Source of the DNA: an uncultured Prevotellaceae bacterium
GTDB taxonomy: Bacteria; Bacteroidota; Bacteroidia; Bacteroidales; Muribaculaceae
NCBI GenBank assembly: GCA_945983195.1
Contig: CAMFSS010000026.1
Location: forward strand, 1-13,174
Length of the DNA stretch: 13,174 nt
Direction of reading: 5' to 3'
The notes beneath the pieces are model-generated. The model did not search any database. It saw nothing but the letters and a program-made list of their open reading frames with translations, and was not told the DNA's origin. Shown here piece after piece: positions 1 through 6,822 of this stretch; position 1 is the stretch's first letter, and each line of letters begins with the position of its first letter. Both the position numbers and the translations under genes were made by a program.

Positions 1-79
1 GCTTCACCCCAACTATTCCAAGGAAAAGGAACATCACGATGGGGATAATCAATACGGCTACTGTATATGAAAATTCCAT
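1..79 (-). CDS. nuoL: NADH-quinone oxidoreductase subunit L, N-terminal fragment
   Basis: Only the first 26 codons are in the window; the gene continues beyond position 1. The start is the ATG at 79-77, five bases after the nuoK stop. The translation begins MEFSYTVAVLIIPIVMFLFL, a hydrophobic first membrane helix of the kind that opens NuoL in Bacteroidetes. NuoL is one of the antiporter-like, ion-pumping subunits of the complex I membrane arm. Its place directly after nuoJ and nuoK is the standard nuo order and is the main support for the name. The fragment carries no diagnostic motif of its own, so the identification rests on synteny and hydrophobicity. nuoM and nuoN would be expected next, outside the window. 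Confidence 0.8.
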   Translation of the reverse strand, partial: MEFSYTVAVLIIPIVMFLFLGIVGVK

Positions 80-84
80 AAATC

Positions 85-396
85 TTAAAATTTCATTTTG
101 GTGAGTTCACGAATATCGACTTTCTTGACTGCACGGAACACATTGATGACAATGGCTATGGCGAGTGCGGTCTCGGCTGCGGCGATACCTATGGCAAACA
201 GAGTGAAAAACATTCCCTCCATCTGACCTGGGAACAAGAACCGGTTAAACACTGTGAAATTGATATCGACCGAATTGAGCATAAGCTCCAGCGATATCAA
301 TATTGCTATCATATTTTTGCGGGTGATGAACCCATAGACACCGCAGCCGAACATGATGAGGCTGGGAATCAAATACATCAACATTGTTATTTCCAT
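85..396 (-). CDS. nuoK: NADH-quinone oxidoreductase subunit K
   Basis: A 103-residue integral membrane protein, close to the usual length of about 100 residues. It has three hydrophobic segments, roughly residues 4-24, 28-48 and 60-86. NuoK is a small core subunit of the complex I membrane arm and lies between NuoJ and the antiporter-like subunits. The two buried membrane glutamates known to matter for proton transfer in E. coli NuoK (Glu36 and Glu72) appear as Glu37 (SLELML) and Glu75 (AAAETAL). The start is the ATG at 396-394, 15 bases after the nuoJ stop, and the stop is five bases before nuoL, so the three genes are almost certainly co-transcribed and translationally close. No Shine-Dalgarno is visible. 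Confident assignment. Confidence 0.96.
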   Translation of the reverse strand: MEITMLMYLIPSLIMFGCGVYGFITRKNMIAILISLELMLNSVDINFTVFNRFLFPGQMEGMFFTLFAIGIAAAETALAIAIVINVFRAVKKVDIRELTKMKF

Positions 397-411
397 ATCT
401 CTTACCCTTTC

Positions 412-927
412 TTATCTTTTACGGGCTATAACAACGCCTCCGATTATACATGCCAACAGCAAGATGCTTATCGCCTCGAAAGGAAGCAGATAGCCCCACT
501 TGTCGGTGCTCAGCAATGCCTCGCCTATGCGATGTATGTCGACATTCAAGTTCGACGACATCTGGCGGCAAGCAAATGCTCCATAGCTGAGCAAGGAATA
601 GCCACAGAGTGCCACACCGGCTACGGCGGCACTTAGTCCCAACCACCGCTTGTGTGCGGTGAGTGGCTCGGAATTATTGCCTGGGCGACTTGTGAGCAAA
701 ATCGAGAACACAAACAGCACCATAATGCCTCCCGCATACACTGCTATCTGCACTGCTCCGAGGAACTCATAGCCTATCTGGAAATAAATTCCCGCAGTGG
801 CAAAAAGCACGAAAAGCAAATATGTGGCTGAGCGCAGAATCTTGCGCGAAGTCACCGTCAGCACCGAGAACACGATAATTGCAAGCGCAATTATGAAATA
901 CATTAAAATATTTCCTACTGAATCCAT
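412..927 (-). CDS. nuoJ: NADH-quinone oxidoreductase subunit J
   Basis: A 171-residue membrane subunit of complex I with about five hydrophobic helices. The strongest motif is the third helix, around residues 54-74, with the YAGGIMVLF sequence typical of NuoJ; in the family this helix contains the pi-bulge that changes during turnover. A polar loop (about 80-95) follows, and the C-terminal helix ends in a basic RKR, suggesting a cytoplasmic end. The start is the ATG at 927-925. The 172-bp gap separating it from nuoI is unusually wide for this cluster, while nuoK follows after only 15 bp. The predicted role is in the proton-translocating membrane arm; it carries no cofactor. Confidence 0.95.
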   Translation of the reverse strand: MDSVGNILMYFIIALAIIVFSVLTVTSRKILRSATYLLFVLFATAGIYFQIGYEFLGAVQIAVYAGGIMVLFVFSILLTSRPGNNSEPLTAHKRWLGLSAAVAGVALCGYSLLSYGAFACRQMSSNLNVDIHRIGEALLSTDKWGYLLPFEAISILLLACIIGGVVIARKR

Positions 928-1099
928 ATTGTTTATTGTTTTTATTTTTTCTCTGTCATTATTTCATATCCGCAATTGATGTTTGGCTGTTATCTCATTG
1001 TATTGATCTGATATTGTGGGCGACGTAGCCCCAAAATGCCTATTATATCATTGCGAAGTCTGAATCTGTTAATTCTGTGTTTCACCTCTCCCCTGTCAA
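928..1099 (-). other. Long nuoI-nuoJ spacer with a small GC hairpin
   Basis: This 172-bp noncoding gap lies inside an otherwise tight gene run. No open reading frame longer than a few codons is seen on the minus strand, and no TAnnTTTG promoter element is found. The only clear structure is a short stem, GGGC at 1018-1021 pairing with GCCC at 1028-1031 around a six-base loop that contains ACGT. There is no U-run after it on the minus strand, so it does not look like an intrinsic terminator. Its role is unknown; it may be an RNA processing or stability element. Confidence 0.4.
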
Positions 1100-1606
1100 T
1101 TATCCCTCAGTGGTGGGCTGAGGTGCTGGCTTGGGTGCGGGAGTGGGATCTTCTTTCTCCGGAAGATAGTTGAGTTGTTTCACCAGCTTGTCGCGCGTGA
1201 ATACGGCCTGCTCAAAGTCATTGCTGAACTCTATGGCGTGCGATGCACACGAGGTCACGCACAACTGGCAGAATGTGCAACTGCCAAGGTCGTACATGTA
1301 TTTCACCAATTTTTTGCGTTTTTTGCCGTCGGGCATCTCCACCATTTTCGACTCTATGTGGATTGTGCCGTTTGGGCAGTTCATTTGACAAAGTCCACAA
1401 GCAATGCACTTATGATTTCCCTCCGAATCATACGCAAGTTTCAATGTGGCCCTGAATCGCTCGGGAATGTCAAGTGTTTCGCGGTTTTCGGGATACTGTT
1501 TCGTAATTTTAGGTGTAACAAGCTCCTTACCCGTAACTTGCATACCCTGTACGAGGCTCCATGCCCCATTAAAGAGTGACGAGAAATAATCCTTAATACT
1601 ACTCAT
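1100..1606 (-). CDS. nuoI: NADH-quinone oxidoreductase subunit I (2x[4Fe-4S] ferredoxin-like)
   Basis: A 168-residue iron-sulfur subunit of complex I. It bridges the quinone module and upstream electron carriers through clusters N6a and N6b. Two ferredoxin motifs are visible: CIACGLCQMNCP (Cys 67, 70, 73, 77) and CTFCQLCVTSCA (Cys 110, 113, 116, 120). All eight cysteine ligands are present; the proline that usually follows the last cysteine is kept in the first motif but is alanine in the second. The C-terminal tail is rich in proline and alanine (PAPKPAPQP) and looks disordered. An upstream TTG at 1618 is in frame, but the ATG at 1606-1604 gives the natural MSSIKDYF start and was chosen. The gene is separated from the rest of the quinone module (nuoB, nuoCD) by the whole atp operon. 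Confidence 0.95.
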   Translation of the reverse strand: MSSIKDYFSSLFNGAWSLVQGMQVTGKELVTPKITKQYPENRETLDIPERFRATLKLAYDSEGNHKCIACGLCQMNCPNGTIHIESKMVEMPDGKKRKKLVKYMYDLGSCTFCQLCVTSCASHAIEFSNDFEQAVFTRDKLVKQLNYLPEKEDPTPAPKPAPQPTTEG

Positions 1607-1653
1607 AGAAAAAGTCAAACTTTTATTGTTTTGAATTGTCGTTCAAAATTTTT

Positions 1654-1724
1654 CAATACCGGTTGTTAATTCTTGTATAGTTGATTATAAAAAGGAGAGG
1701 CCGGTATTGTCTACTCTCCTTTTT
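1654..1724 (-). promoter_or_regulatory. Candidate H-type RNA pseudoknot at the atpG-nuoI junction
   Basis: The loop of the terminator-like hairpin contains CCGGTATTG (plus strand, 1701-1709). Its exact 9-base complement, CAATACCGG, lies at 1654-1662, just downstream in the direction of transcription. The two stems use different bases and cross each other, so together they define an H-type pseudoknot: stem 1 of 11 bp, stem 2 of 9 bp, a 4-base first loop, a 1-base junction and a 26-base last loop. These sizes are sterically plausible. What is seen is the complementarity; folding, and any role in termination or readthrough into nuoI, are inference. Confidence 0.4.
1689..1724 (-). terminator. Terminator-like hairpin after atpG
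   Basis: Bases 1689-1699 (AAAAAGGAGAG) are perfectly complementary to 1714-1724 (CTCTCCTTTTT), giving an 11-bp stem with a 14-base loop. Read leftward, the stem ends in five U residues followed by AUAAU, which fits a moderate intrinsic terminator downstream of atpG. The structure is nearly symmetrical, so it could also act rightward, but no gene converges on it. The loop is large for a classic terminator and takes part in the pseudoknot described separately. Because nuoIJKL lie immediately downstream with no obvious promoter, partial readthrough is more likely than full termination. Confidence 0.65.
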
Positions 1725-1744
1725 GTAATCATATCATTCTGCAA

Positions 1745-2632
1745 TTAGCGTTCCACCTGGCCGCCAAGTATGTCGAGAAGCTCTGTGGTAATGCCTTGCT
1801 GACGCAGCTTGTTATATTCAAGCTGAAGCTCGCCAAGCAGCTTCTGGGCATTGTCGTTGGCACTCTGCATTGCCATCACACGCGCGGCTGCCTCCGAAGC
1901 ATTGTTCTCGGTGCATATATCCTGCATGGTCGATGCAATGTAGAGCGGCAGTACGCTGTTGAATATAGCATTTGCGTCGGGCTCGAAGATACAGGGGCTG
2001 TTGGGATTGTCAGTGTGCTTGCCGCCCGATATTGCCTCATGGCTCACCGGGAGCAGACGGTCTATCTGTATTCGCTGTCGGCTGACTGAGTGGAAATGCA
2101 TATAGGCTATATCCACACAGTCCACGTCACCGCTCAAAAAAGCTGTCTTGAGGACCTCGGTGAACGCTCCTATTTCCTCAAGGTTGCTGCGTGTGTTGAT
2201 TCCGTCAACCACTTTCACCTCTATTCCGGCTCCCGCGATTTTCGTGATTGCCTTTATCATCTTCTTTCCCACTGGATAGAGCACGATGCGAAGTCCACTG
2301 CCATATTTCTCACGGCATTCGTTGATTCGCTTGAGCACATCCTTGAAAATGTTGATGTTATAGGCTCCACACAATCCATCATCGGTTCCAAACACAACTA
2401 ATGCCACGCTTTTCACCTCACGAATCTCAATGAGCGGTGAGCTATACTCGGCCTCTGCTGCCATAAGATGCGCCATTACACCCTCTATCTGGCTGCGGAA
2501 AGGCACAAGGCGGCGCAGTGCCTGCTCTGCCTTGTGCATCTTTGCCGATGATATCATCTTCATTGCGCTCGTGATCTTCTCTGTCGAGGCAACGGAGCCG
2601 ATTCGTCCTTTTAATTCGCGTAACGTTGACAT
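1745..2632 (-). CDS. atpG: F1Fo ATP synthase subunit gamma
   Basis: A 295-residue protein of the usual length for the central rotor shaft of F1. The N-terminal helix (residues 1-37, with ELKGRIGSVASTEKITSAMK and then MISSAKM) matches the conserved part of the gamma coiled coil that turns inside the alpha3beta3 ring. The C-terminal helix, including ITTELLDILGG at 281-291, matches the family signature. The middle (about 75-215) is the Rossmann-like globular part. It is the last gene of the atp block, 15 bp after atpA, and is followed by a terminator-like hairpin. The start is the ATG at 2632-2630. Nothing unusual was noticed apart from Gly-Gly where many gamma subunits have Gly-Ala in the C-terminal signature. 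Confidence 0.97.
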   Translation of the reverse strand: MSTLRELKGRIGSVASTEKITSAMKMISSAKMHKAEQALRRLVPFRSQIEGVMAHLMAAEAEYSSPLIEIREVKSVALVVFGTDDGLCGAYNINIFKDVLKRINECREKYGSGLRIVLYPVGKKMIKAITKIAGAGIEVKVVDGINTRSNLEEIGAFTEVLKTAFLSGDVDCVDIAYMHFHSVSRQRIQIDRLLPVSHEAISGGKHTDNPNSPCIFEPDANAIFNSVLPLYIASTMQDICTENNASEAAARVMAMQSANDNAQKLLGELQLEYNKLRQQGITTELLDILGGQVER

Positions 2633-2647
2633 AGTTCCTTCCTATAT

Positions 2648-4225
2648 TCAAACTCTGTACTTACTCGTTATCTCGCGTGCTGCCTGCTCCAGCTTGCCGG
2701 TTACGTCATCATTGATGACTCCCGACTTGAGCACGTCGAGCACATCTTTCTGATGCTTTGCCTTGAGATACTGTATGAACAGCTTCTCAAACTCTGCAAC
2801 CTTGTCCATTGGCACGCTTTCAAGCAATCCCTTCGTTCCGCAGTAGATCACAGCAATCTGCTCCTCCACAGCACATGGCTCATACTGTGGCTGGATTAGC
2901 AGTCGCTCGTTCTTGCGGCCCTTGTCGATTACCTTGGCTGTCACTGGATCGATATCGCCACCAAACTTGGTGAACGACTCAAGCTCACGGAACTGTGCCT
3001 GGTCGATCTTAAGCGTACCGGCAACCTTCTTCATTGCCTTTATCTGTGCATTTCCTCCTACACGCGACACCGAGATACCCACGTTGATTGCCGGACGTAC
3101 TCCCTGATTGAAGAGAGCTGATTCAAGATAAATCTGTCCGTCGGTAATCGAAATCACATTGGTAGGAATATATGCCGAAACGTCACCTGCCTGAGTCTCA
3201 ATAATAGGAAGTGCTGTGAGCGAACCTCCGCCCTTCACACGCCCCTTCATCACTTCTGGAAGGTCGTTCATTGTTGCTGCAAGTGCATCATTCTCAATAA
3301 TCTTTGCTGCACGCTCAAGCAAGCGGCTGTGCAGATAGAAGATATCACCGGGATATGCCTCACGTCCCGACGGACGCTTCAAGATAAGCGATATTTCACG
3401 GTAGGCTACTGCCTGCTTCGAAAGGTCGTCATACACTATGAGTGCATCGCGGCCCGAATCGCGGAAATACTCACCGATTGCAACTCCTGCAAAGGGTGCA
3501 TAGTAGCGCATGGCAGCCGAATCGGCAGCAGTTGCGGCTACCACCACTGTGTAGTCGAGTGCATTGTGCTCACGCAGTGTGTTCACCACCGATGCCACAG
3601 TCGATGCTTTCTGTCCGATTGCCACATAGATGCAGTACACCGGTTTGCCTGCCTCATAGTTGCCTCGCTGGTTGATAATGGTATCAATTGCAATGGCGGT
3701 CTTTCCAATCTGACGGTCACCGATGATAAGCTCGCGCTGGCCTCGGCCAATGGGCACCATCGAGTCTACAGCCTTTAAGCCGGTCTGGAGCGGCTGCTTC
3801 ACCGGCTGACGGAATATTACGCCAGGTGCCTTGCGCTCAAGAGGCAGACGTATGAGCTCGCCCTCGATAGGTCCGTTGCCATCTACAGGCTCACCGAGAA
3901 TGTTGATGACTCGTCCGAGCAATCCCTCTCCCACCGGAATGGAAGCAATCTCGCCCGTGCGCTTCACCGACATATTCTCCGACACTTTGTCGACGTTGTT
4001 CAGAAGAATAACGCCCACATTGCTCTCCTCAAGGTTCATAGCCACTCCCGTCGTTCCGTTCTCAAATTCCACAAGCTCATTGGCTTTTACATTTTCAAGA
4101 CCGTAGACGTGAGCCACACCATCACCCACCTCAAGCACAGTGCCCACCTCTTCAAACGTCATCTTGCCGTTGACGCTCTCAAGCTGTTGTTTTAATATTT
4201 CTGATATTTCACTTGGGTTTGTCAT
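2648..4225 (-). CDS. atpA: F1Fo ATP synthase subunit alpha
   Basis: A 525-residue non-catalytic nucleotide-binding subunit of F1. The beta-barrel domain is roughly residues 25-95 and the nucleotide-binding domain 96-385, followed by the C-terminal helical bundle. Walker A is GDRQIGKT at 169-176; Ile173 stands where Thr is usual in well-studied bacteria, but the lysine and threonine that contact phosphate are intact. Walker B is ALIVYDD (Asp266/267). The family signature PAINVGISVSRVGG lies at 378-391 and contains Arg388, equivalent to the arginine finger that completes the catalytic site on neighbouring beta. The gene begins six bases after the atpH stop and ends 15 before atpG, so it is inside the operon. 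The start is the ATG at 4225-4223. Confidence 0.98.
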   Translation of the reverse strand: MTNPSEISEILKQQLESVNGKMTFEEVGTVLEVGDGVAHVYGLENVKANELVEFENGTTGVAMNLEESNVGVILLNNVDKVSENMSVKRTGEIASIPVGEGLLGRVINILGEPVDGNGPIEGELIRLPLERKAPGVIFRQPVKQPLQTGLKAVDSMVPIGRGQRELIIGDRQIGKTAIAIDTIINQRGNYEAGKPVYCIYVAIGQKASTVASVVNTLREHNALDYTVVVAATAADSAAMRYYAPFAGVAIGEYFRDSGRDALIVYDDLSKQAVAYREISLILKRPSGREAYPGDIFYLHSRLLERAAKIIENDALAATMNDLPEVMKGRVKGGGSLTALPIIETQAGDVSAYIPTNVISITDGQIYLESALFNQGVRPAINVGISVSRVGGNAQIKAMKKVAGTLKIDQAQFRELESFTKFGGDIDPVTAKVIDKGRKNERLLIQPQYEPCAVEEQIAVIYCGTKGLLESVPMDKVAEFEKLFIQYLKAKHQKDVLDVLKSGVINDDVTGKLEQAAREITSKYRV

Positions 4226-4231
4226 CTCACG

Positions 4232-4774
4232 TTATTTACTAAGTAGTTGTAAACGCAGTTTCTTTAATTCATTCTTTATCGAAGCATCGAGAATCTGGTC
4301 GTCAGCCTTTATCACGAAGCCGCCTATCAAGTTGGCGTCAACGCGTGTGGTCTGCTCTATCTTCTTCCCTTTGAGCTGTTGCTCAACCACCTCGACAATC
4401 TTGCTCAGTTGGTCATCACCCATATTGTGGGCTGTGACTATCTCTACTTGCGCTATATTGTTGGCATCTCGGTAGATCTTCTGGTATGCCAATGCTATAT
4501 CGCGCATAAAGTCCTCACGGTTGTGGTCGAATACAAGCTTTATGAACTTCGAGAGGCAACTGTCGTCATTTGCCGATGCTGCCGACAAAAGCACCTTTTC
4601 CTTATCCGCCGTGGGCAGAAACTTGTTGCACACTGCCTTTCGCAATGCCGGCTCAGCGGCATAGCTCAGAGCGAGCTTCTTCATTTGCCCATACACGGCG
4701 TCACTCTCCTTCTGCTCTGTTGCATATTTGTAGAGAGCCTTGGCGTAACGGCCGGGAATTAGTCCTTCATTCAT
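4232..4774 (-). CDS. atpH: F1Fo ATP synthase subunit delta
   Basis: A 180-residue delta/OSCP-type subunit that joins the peripheral stalk to the top of F1. The N-terminal helix GRYAKALYKYA (residues 8-18) is the usual opening motif of the family. The C-terminal region, about 145-178, has the expected pattern (VDANLIGGFVIK, then ILDASIKNELKKL) that docks onto subunit b. Length is normal. It sits between atpF (11-bp gap) and atpA (6-bp gap), in the order found across bacteria, which supports the name strongly because this subunit is otherwise poorly conserved. The start is the ATG at 4774-4772. No anomaly was seen. Confidence 0.95.
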   Translation of the reverse strand: MNEGLIPGRYAKALYKYATEQKESDAVYGQMKKLALSYAAEPALRKAVCNKFLPTADKEKVLLSAASANDDSCLSKFIKLVFDHNREDFMRDIALAYQKIYRDANNIAQVEIVTAHNMGDDQLSKIVEVVEQQLKGKKIEQTTRVDANLIGGFVIKADDQILDASIKNELKKLRLQLLSK

Positions 4775-4785
4775 ATTGCTTTACT

Positions 4786-5283
4786 TTAATTTTTAACCTC
4801 AACCTCATTCAACAATTTATCCACAAGCTCGGTCTGCGCTTTGTCGGTCGACATATTCTTGCGCACCATTTTCTCAGCTATGCTGAGTGCAAATGCGCTG
4901 ACCTCGTTGCGGAACTGCAACTCCGATTCTTTGCGAGCCTGCTCTATCGCAAGCTTGGCAGCGTCCATTACTTTCTTTGCCTCTACCGTTGCTGCCGCTT
5001 TGGCATCTTCGATAATCTGGCTCTTCATTTTCGCTGCTTCACGCAATATCTCGGCTTGCTTCATCTGTGCTTCAGCTATGTATTTCTCAGCTTCTGCCTT
5101 GGAATTGTCGAGTTGTTCTTTGGCTTCCTTTGCATAGAGCACGCCTTTGTCAATCATTTCAGCACGCTCCTCAAGGCTCTTCACGATGAATGGCCATGCA
5201 TATTTTGCCAATAGGAAGAACAACAGGGCAAAAACCACAAACATCCAGAATACTAAGCCAAATTCCGGCGTGAACAGTTCCAT
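4786..5283 (-). CDS. atpF: F1Fo ATP synthase subunit b
   Basis: A 165-residue stator subunit. A single membrane helix lies at about residues 9-29 (GLVFWMFVVFALLFFLLAKY), followed by a long charged helix from about 35 to 140, rich in Ala, Glu and Lys, that should form the dimeric coiled-coil peripheral stalk. The C-terminus (about 140-165) would bind delta. Only one b-type gene is present, so the stalk is probably a homodimer rather than the b/b-prime pair of photosynthetic bacteria. The start is the ATG at 5283-5281, 24 bp after the atpE stop. Length and architecture are normal for the family. Confidence 0.96.
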   Translation of the reverse strand: MELFTPEFGLVFWMFVVFALLFFLLAKYAWPFIVKSLEERAEMIDKGVLYAKEAKEQLDNSKAEAEKYIAEAQMKQAEILREAAKMKSQIIEDAKAAATVEAKKVMDAAKLAIEQARKESELQFRNEVSAFALSIAEKMVRKNMSTDKAQTELVDKLLNEVEVKN

Positions 5284-5307
5284 ATTGTCCTGTTAATATG
5301 TTTATGA

Positions 5308-5550
5308 TTAGAGGAACAATGAAAGTGCGCAAACAATCACGGCAAACAGGGCTACACCTTCCACAAGTGCTGCGATAACAATCATGTTACTGCGGATATC
5401 GCCTGCCGATTCGGGTTGACGCGCGATTGACTCCATTGCCGATGAGCCAATCTTTCCGATACCCAATCCTGCACCAATTGCTGCAATACCAGCACCTATA
5501 CAAGCTCCAACGCCAACAAGGGCCTCAAACGCTAAAATCATTCCTAACAT
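5308..5550 (-). CDS. atpE: F1Fo ATP synthase subunit c (proton-type)
   Basis: An 80-residue two-helix hairpin that forms the rotor ring in the membrane. Helix 1 carries the GxGxGxG packing motif at Gly26/28/30/32, the polar loop is ARQPE at 43-47, and helix 2 has the ion-carrying carboxylate Glu64 (ALVEGVAL). The residues that bind sodium in Na+-type rings are absent: the helix-1 glutamine position is Ile31, and the position after the carboxylate is Gly65 instead of Ser. This predicts proton coupling (inference from known families). The start is the ATG at 5550; a second in-frame ATG three codons later is possible. The 189-bp structured leader upstream sets it apart from its neighbours. Confidence 0.97.
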   Translation of the reverse strand: MLGMILAFEALVGVGACIGAGIAAIGAGLGIGKIGSSAMESIARQPESAGDIRSNMIVIAALVEGVALFAVIVCALSLFL

Positions 5551-5739
5551 AGTTGTAATAAGTTTAAAAAGTTAATATTTTTAGTTATTTAATTCGTTTT
5601 TTGTTGTGTGGCTCAAGCCACGATTTTTTGTTGTGCCACTTTCATCGCTTATTATACTGATTCAGTGGCGGTTTTTGTTAATTTTTATGCCTCATCGTCA
5701 TGTCAATTGACGGCGATTTGGCGATTAAGTAGTTCCTGC
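5551..5739 (-). promoter_or_regulatory. Structured 189-bp leader between atpB and atpE
   Basis: Most gaps in the atp block are 6-43 bp, but this one is 189 bp. It contains four copies of a short complementary element: GTGGC at 5608, GCCAC at 5617, GCCAC at 5635 and GTGGC at 5665. They allow a local hairpin (5608-5612 with 5617-5621, loop TCAA) or a longer one (GCCACT 5635-5640 with AGTGGC 5664-5669). A perfect 10-bp palindrome, GTCAATTGAC, lies at 5702-5711. No U-run follows the stems in the leftward direction, so they do not look like terminators, and no TAnnTTTG promoter was seen. A role in atpE mRNA stability or translation is inference. Confidence 0.4.
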
Positions 5740-6813
5740 CTATTCGTGATGCTCTGCCGGTGCCTGTGCAAGTGATATGAACAGTGTCGACAGCATCGTA
5801 AACACGAAGGCTTGAATGAAGCTCACCAGCGTGTCGAGCAGAAGCATGAACAGAGAGAATGCTACTGACACAACCGATGTTCCTGCTCCTACGGCTATTC
5901 CGCCAAGAGCTGCAAAAATGAATATCAGCAATGTCAACACTATCACTATCATGTGTCCGCCCATCATGTTGGCAAACAGACGCACCATCAGTGCCGCAGG
6001 CTTCGTGAAGATTCCGAATACCTCAATCATTGGCATGATTGGTATAGGAAACTTGAGCCACAGTGGCACTTCAGGCCAGAAAATGTCTTTCCAATAGTGC
6101 TTCGAACCAAATATGTTGGTGATAAAGAACGTGAACAGTGCGAGCACCATGGTCACGGCTATATTTCCTGTCAGATTTGCTCCTCCGGGGAATATTACTA
6201 TCAATCCAAGAAGGTTCATCGTCAATATAAAGATGAACACTGTGAGCAGATACGGGGCAAATTTTGGGGCTTTGGCTCCAAGTGTTGGCCGAATCACGCC
6301 CATATAGACGAATTCCACTACCAGTTCTATGAATGCTGTCCATTTACGCGGTGCCTTCATGCCGTGCTTCGCATACCAGCGCTTCACACTGAATATGCAA
6401 AGCATCACCACAAGTGCACAGATGATGAGCGCAGCCACATTTTTGGTGATAGAGATGTCAAGAGGACGATATTCAACCATTGCACCGTCAGTGCCGGGTT
6501 TCGACCCTACTACCTTTCCGTGGTGGTCGCCCTCGGAAGCTATGTAGAATCCTTCAAACTCCTCGCCATGCTGCACACGCGATGAGCTGAAGACGTGCCA
6601 TGAGCCTTCATAGTCGCGCACTATTATGGGCAACGGTATGCTTAGATGGTGGCAAAATGGCACCTCCCATCCATAGCGGTCGCCCAAGTGCTCAAATATG
6701 ATGGCCTTGGTGTCGATCTTACCCGACTCTTCTCCCTCTCCGCCCGATGCTTTTGCACTGAAGGCTGTGAGTGAGAGAATGGCAGTCAATAATATGGTTA
6801 AAATCTTCTTCAT
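5740..6813 (-). CDS. atpB: F1Fo ATP synthase subunit a
   Basis: A 357-residue stator membrane subunit that forms the half-channels next to the c ring. It is longer than the E. coli protein (about 270) because of an N-terminal extension. Residues 1-22 look like a signal peptide (MKKILTILLTAILSLTAFSA), and 23-120 form a polar domain that would face the periplasm, an arrangement known in Bacteroidetes. Membrane helices begin at about 123. The essential arginine is Arg278 in MVRLFANMMGGH, and the helix facing the ring has Gln334 in SFIQAFVF. His287 occupies the E. coli Glu219 position and Asp327 the His245 position, a charge swap also seen in mitochondria-like enzymes. It lies 9 bp after atpC, leaving no room for an atpI-type gene. 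Confidence 0.97.
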   Translation of the reverse strand: MKKILTILLTAILSLTAFSAKASGGEGEESGKIDTKAIIFEHLGDRYGWEVPFCHHLSIPLPIIVRDYEGSWHVFSSSRVQHGEEFEGFYIASEGDHHGKVVGSKPGTDGAMVEYRPLDISITKNVAALIICALVVMLCIFSVKRWYAKHGMKAPRKWTAFIELVVEFVYMGVIRPTLGAKAPKFAPYLLTVFIFILTMNLLGLIVIFPGGANLTGNIAVTMVLALFTFFITNIFGSKHYWKDIFWPEVPLWLKFPIPIMPMIEVFGIFTKPAALMVRLFANMMGGHMIVIVLTLLIFIFAALGGIAVGAGTSVVSVAFSLFMLLLDTLVSFIQAFVFTMLSTLFISLAQAPAEHHE

Positions 6814-6822
6814 ATTTCACGT

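Noticed and set aside
169..176. Ile in place of Thr in the AtpA Walker A (GDRQIGKT, residues 169-176 of the protein encoded at 2648-4225; the numbers given here are residue positions) considered as an inactivating change
   Set aside because: The residue lies between the fixed glycine, lysine and threonine positions; the phosphate-binding residues are intact, so it is a tolerated variant.
4570..5214. A 214-codon plus-strand open frame across atpH and atpF
   Set aside because: It is antisense to two well-identified genes and the boundary between them; the composition (many Phe, Cys, Leu) mirrors the coiled-coil codons of atpF.
5607..5645. Very short minus-strand frames in the atpE leader, such as a 10-codon frame from 5645
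   Set aside because: Too short to distinguish from chance, with no repeated regulatory codons that would suggest an attenuation peptide.
5953..6585. A 210-codon plus-strand open frame opposite atpB
   Set aside because: It is antisense to the conserved channel region of AtpB and has low-complexity His/Cys-rich translation with no family resemblance.
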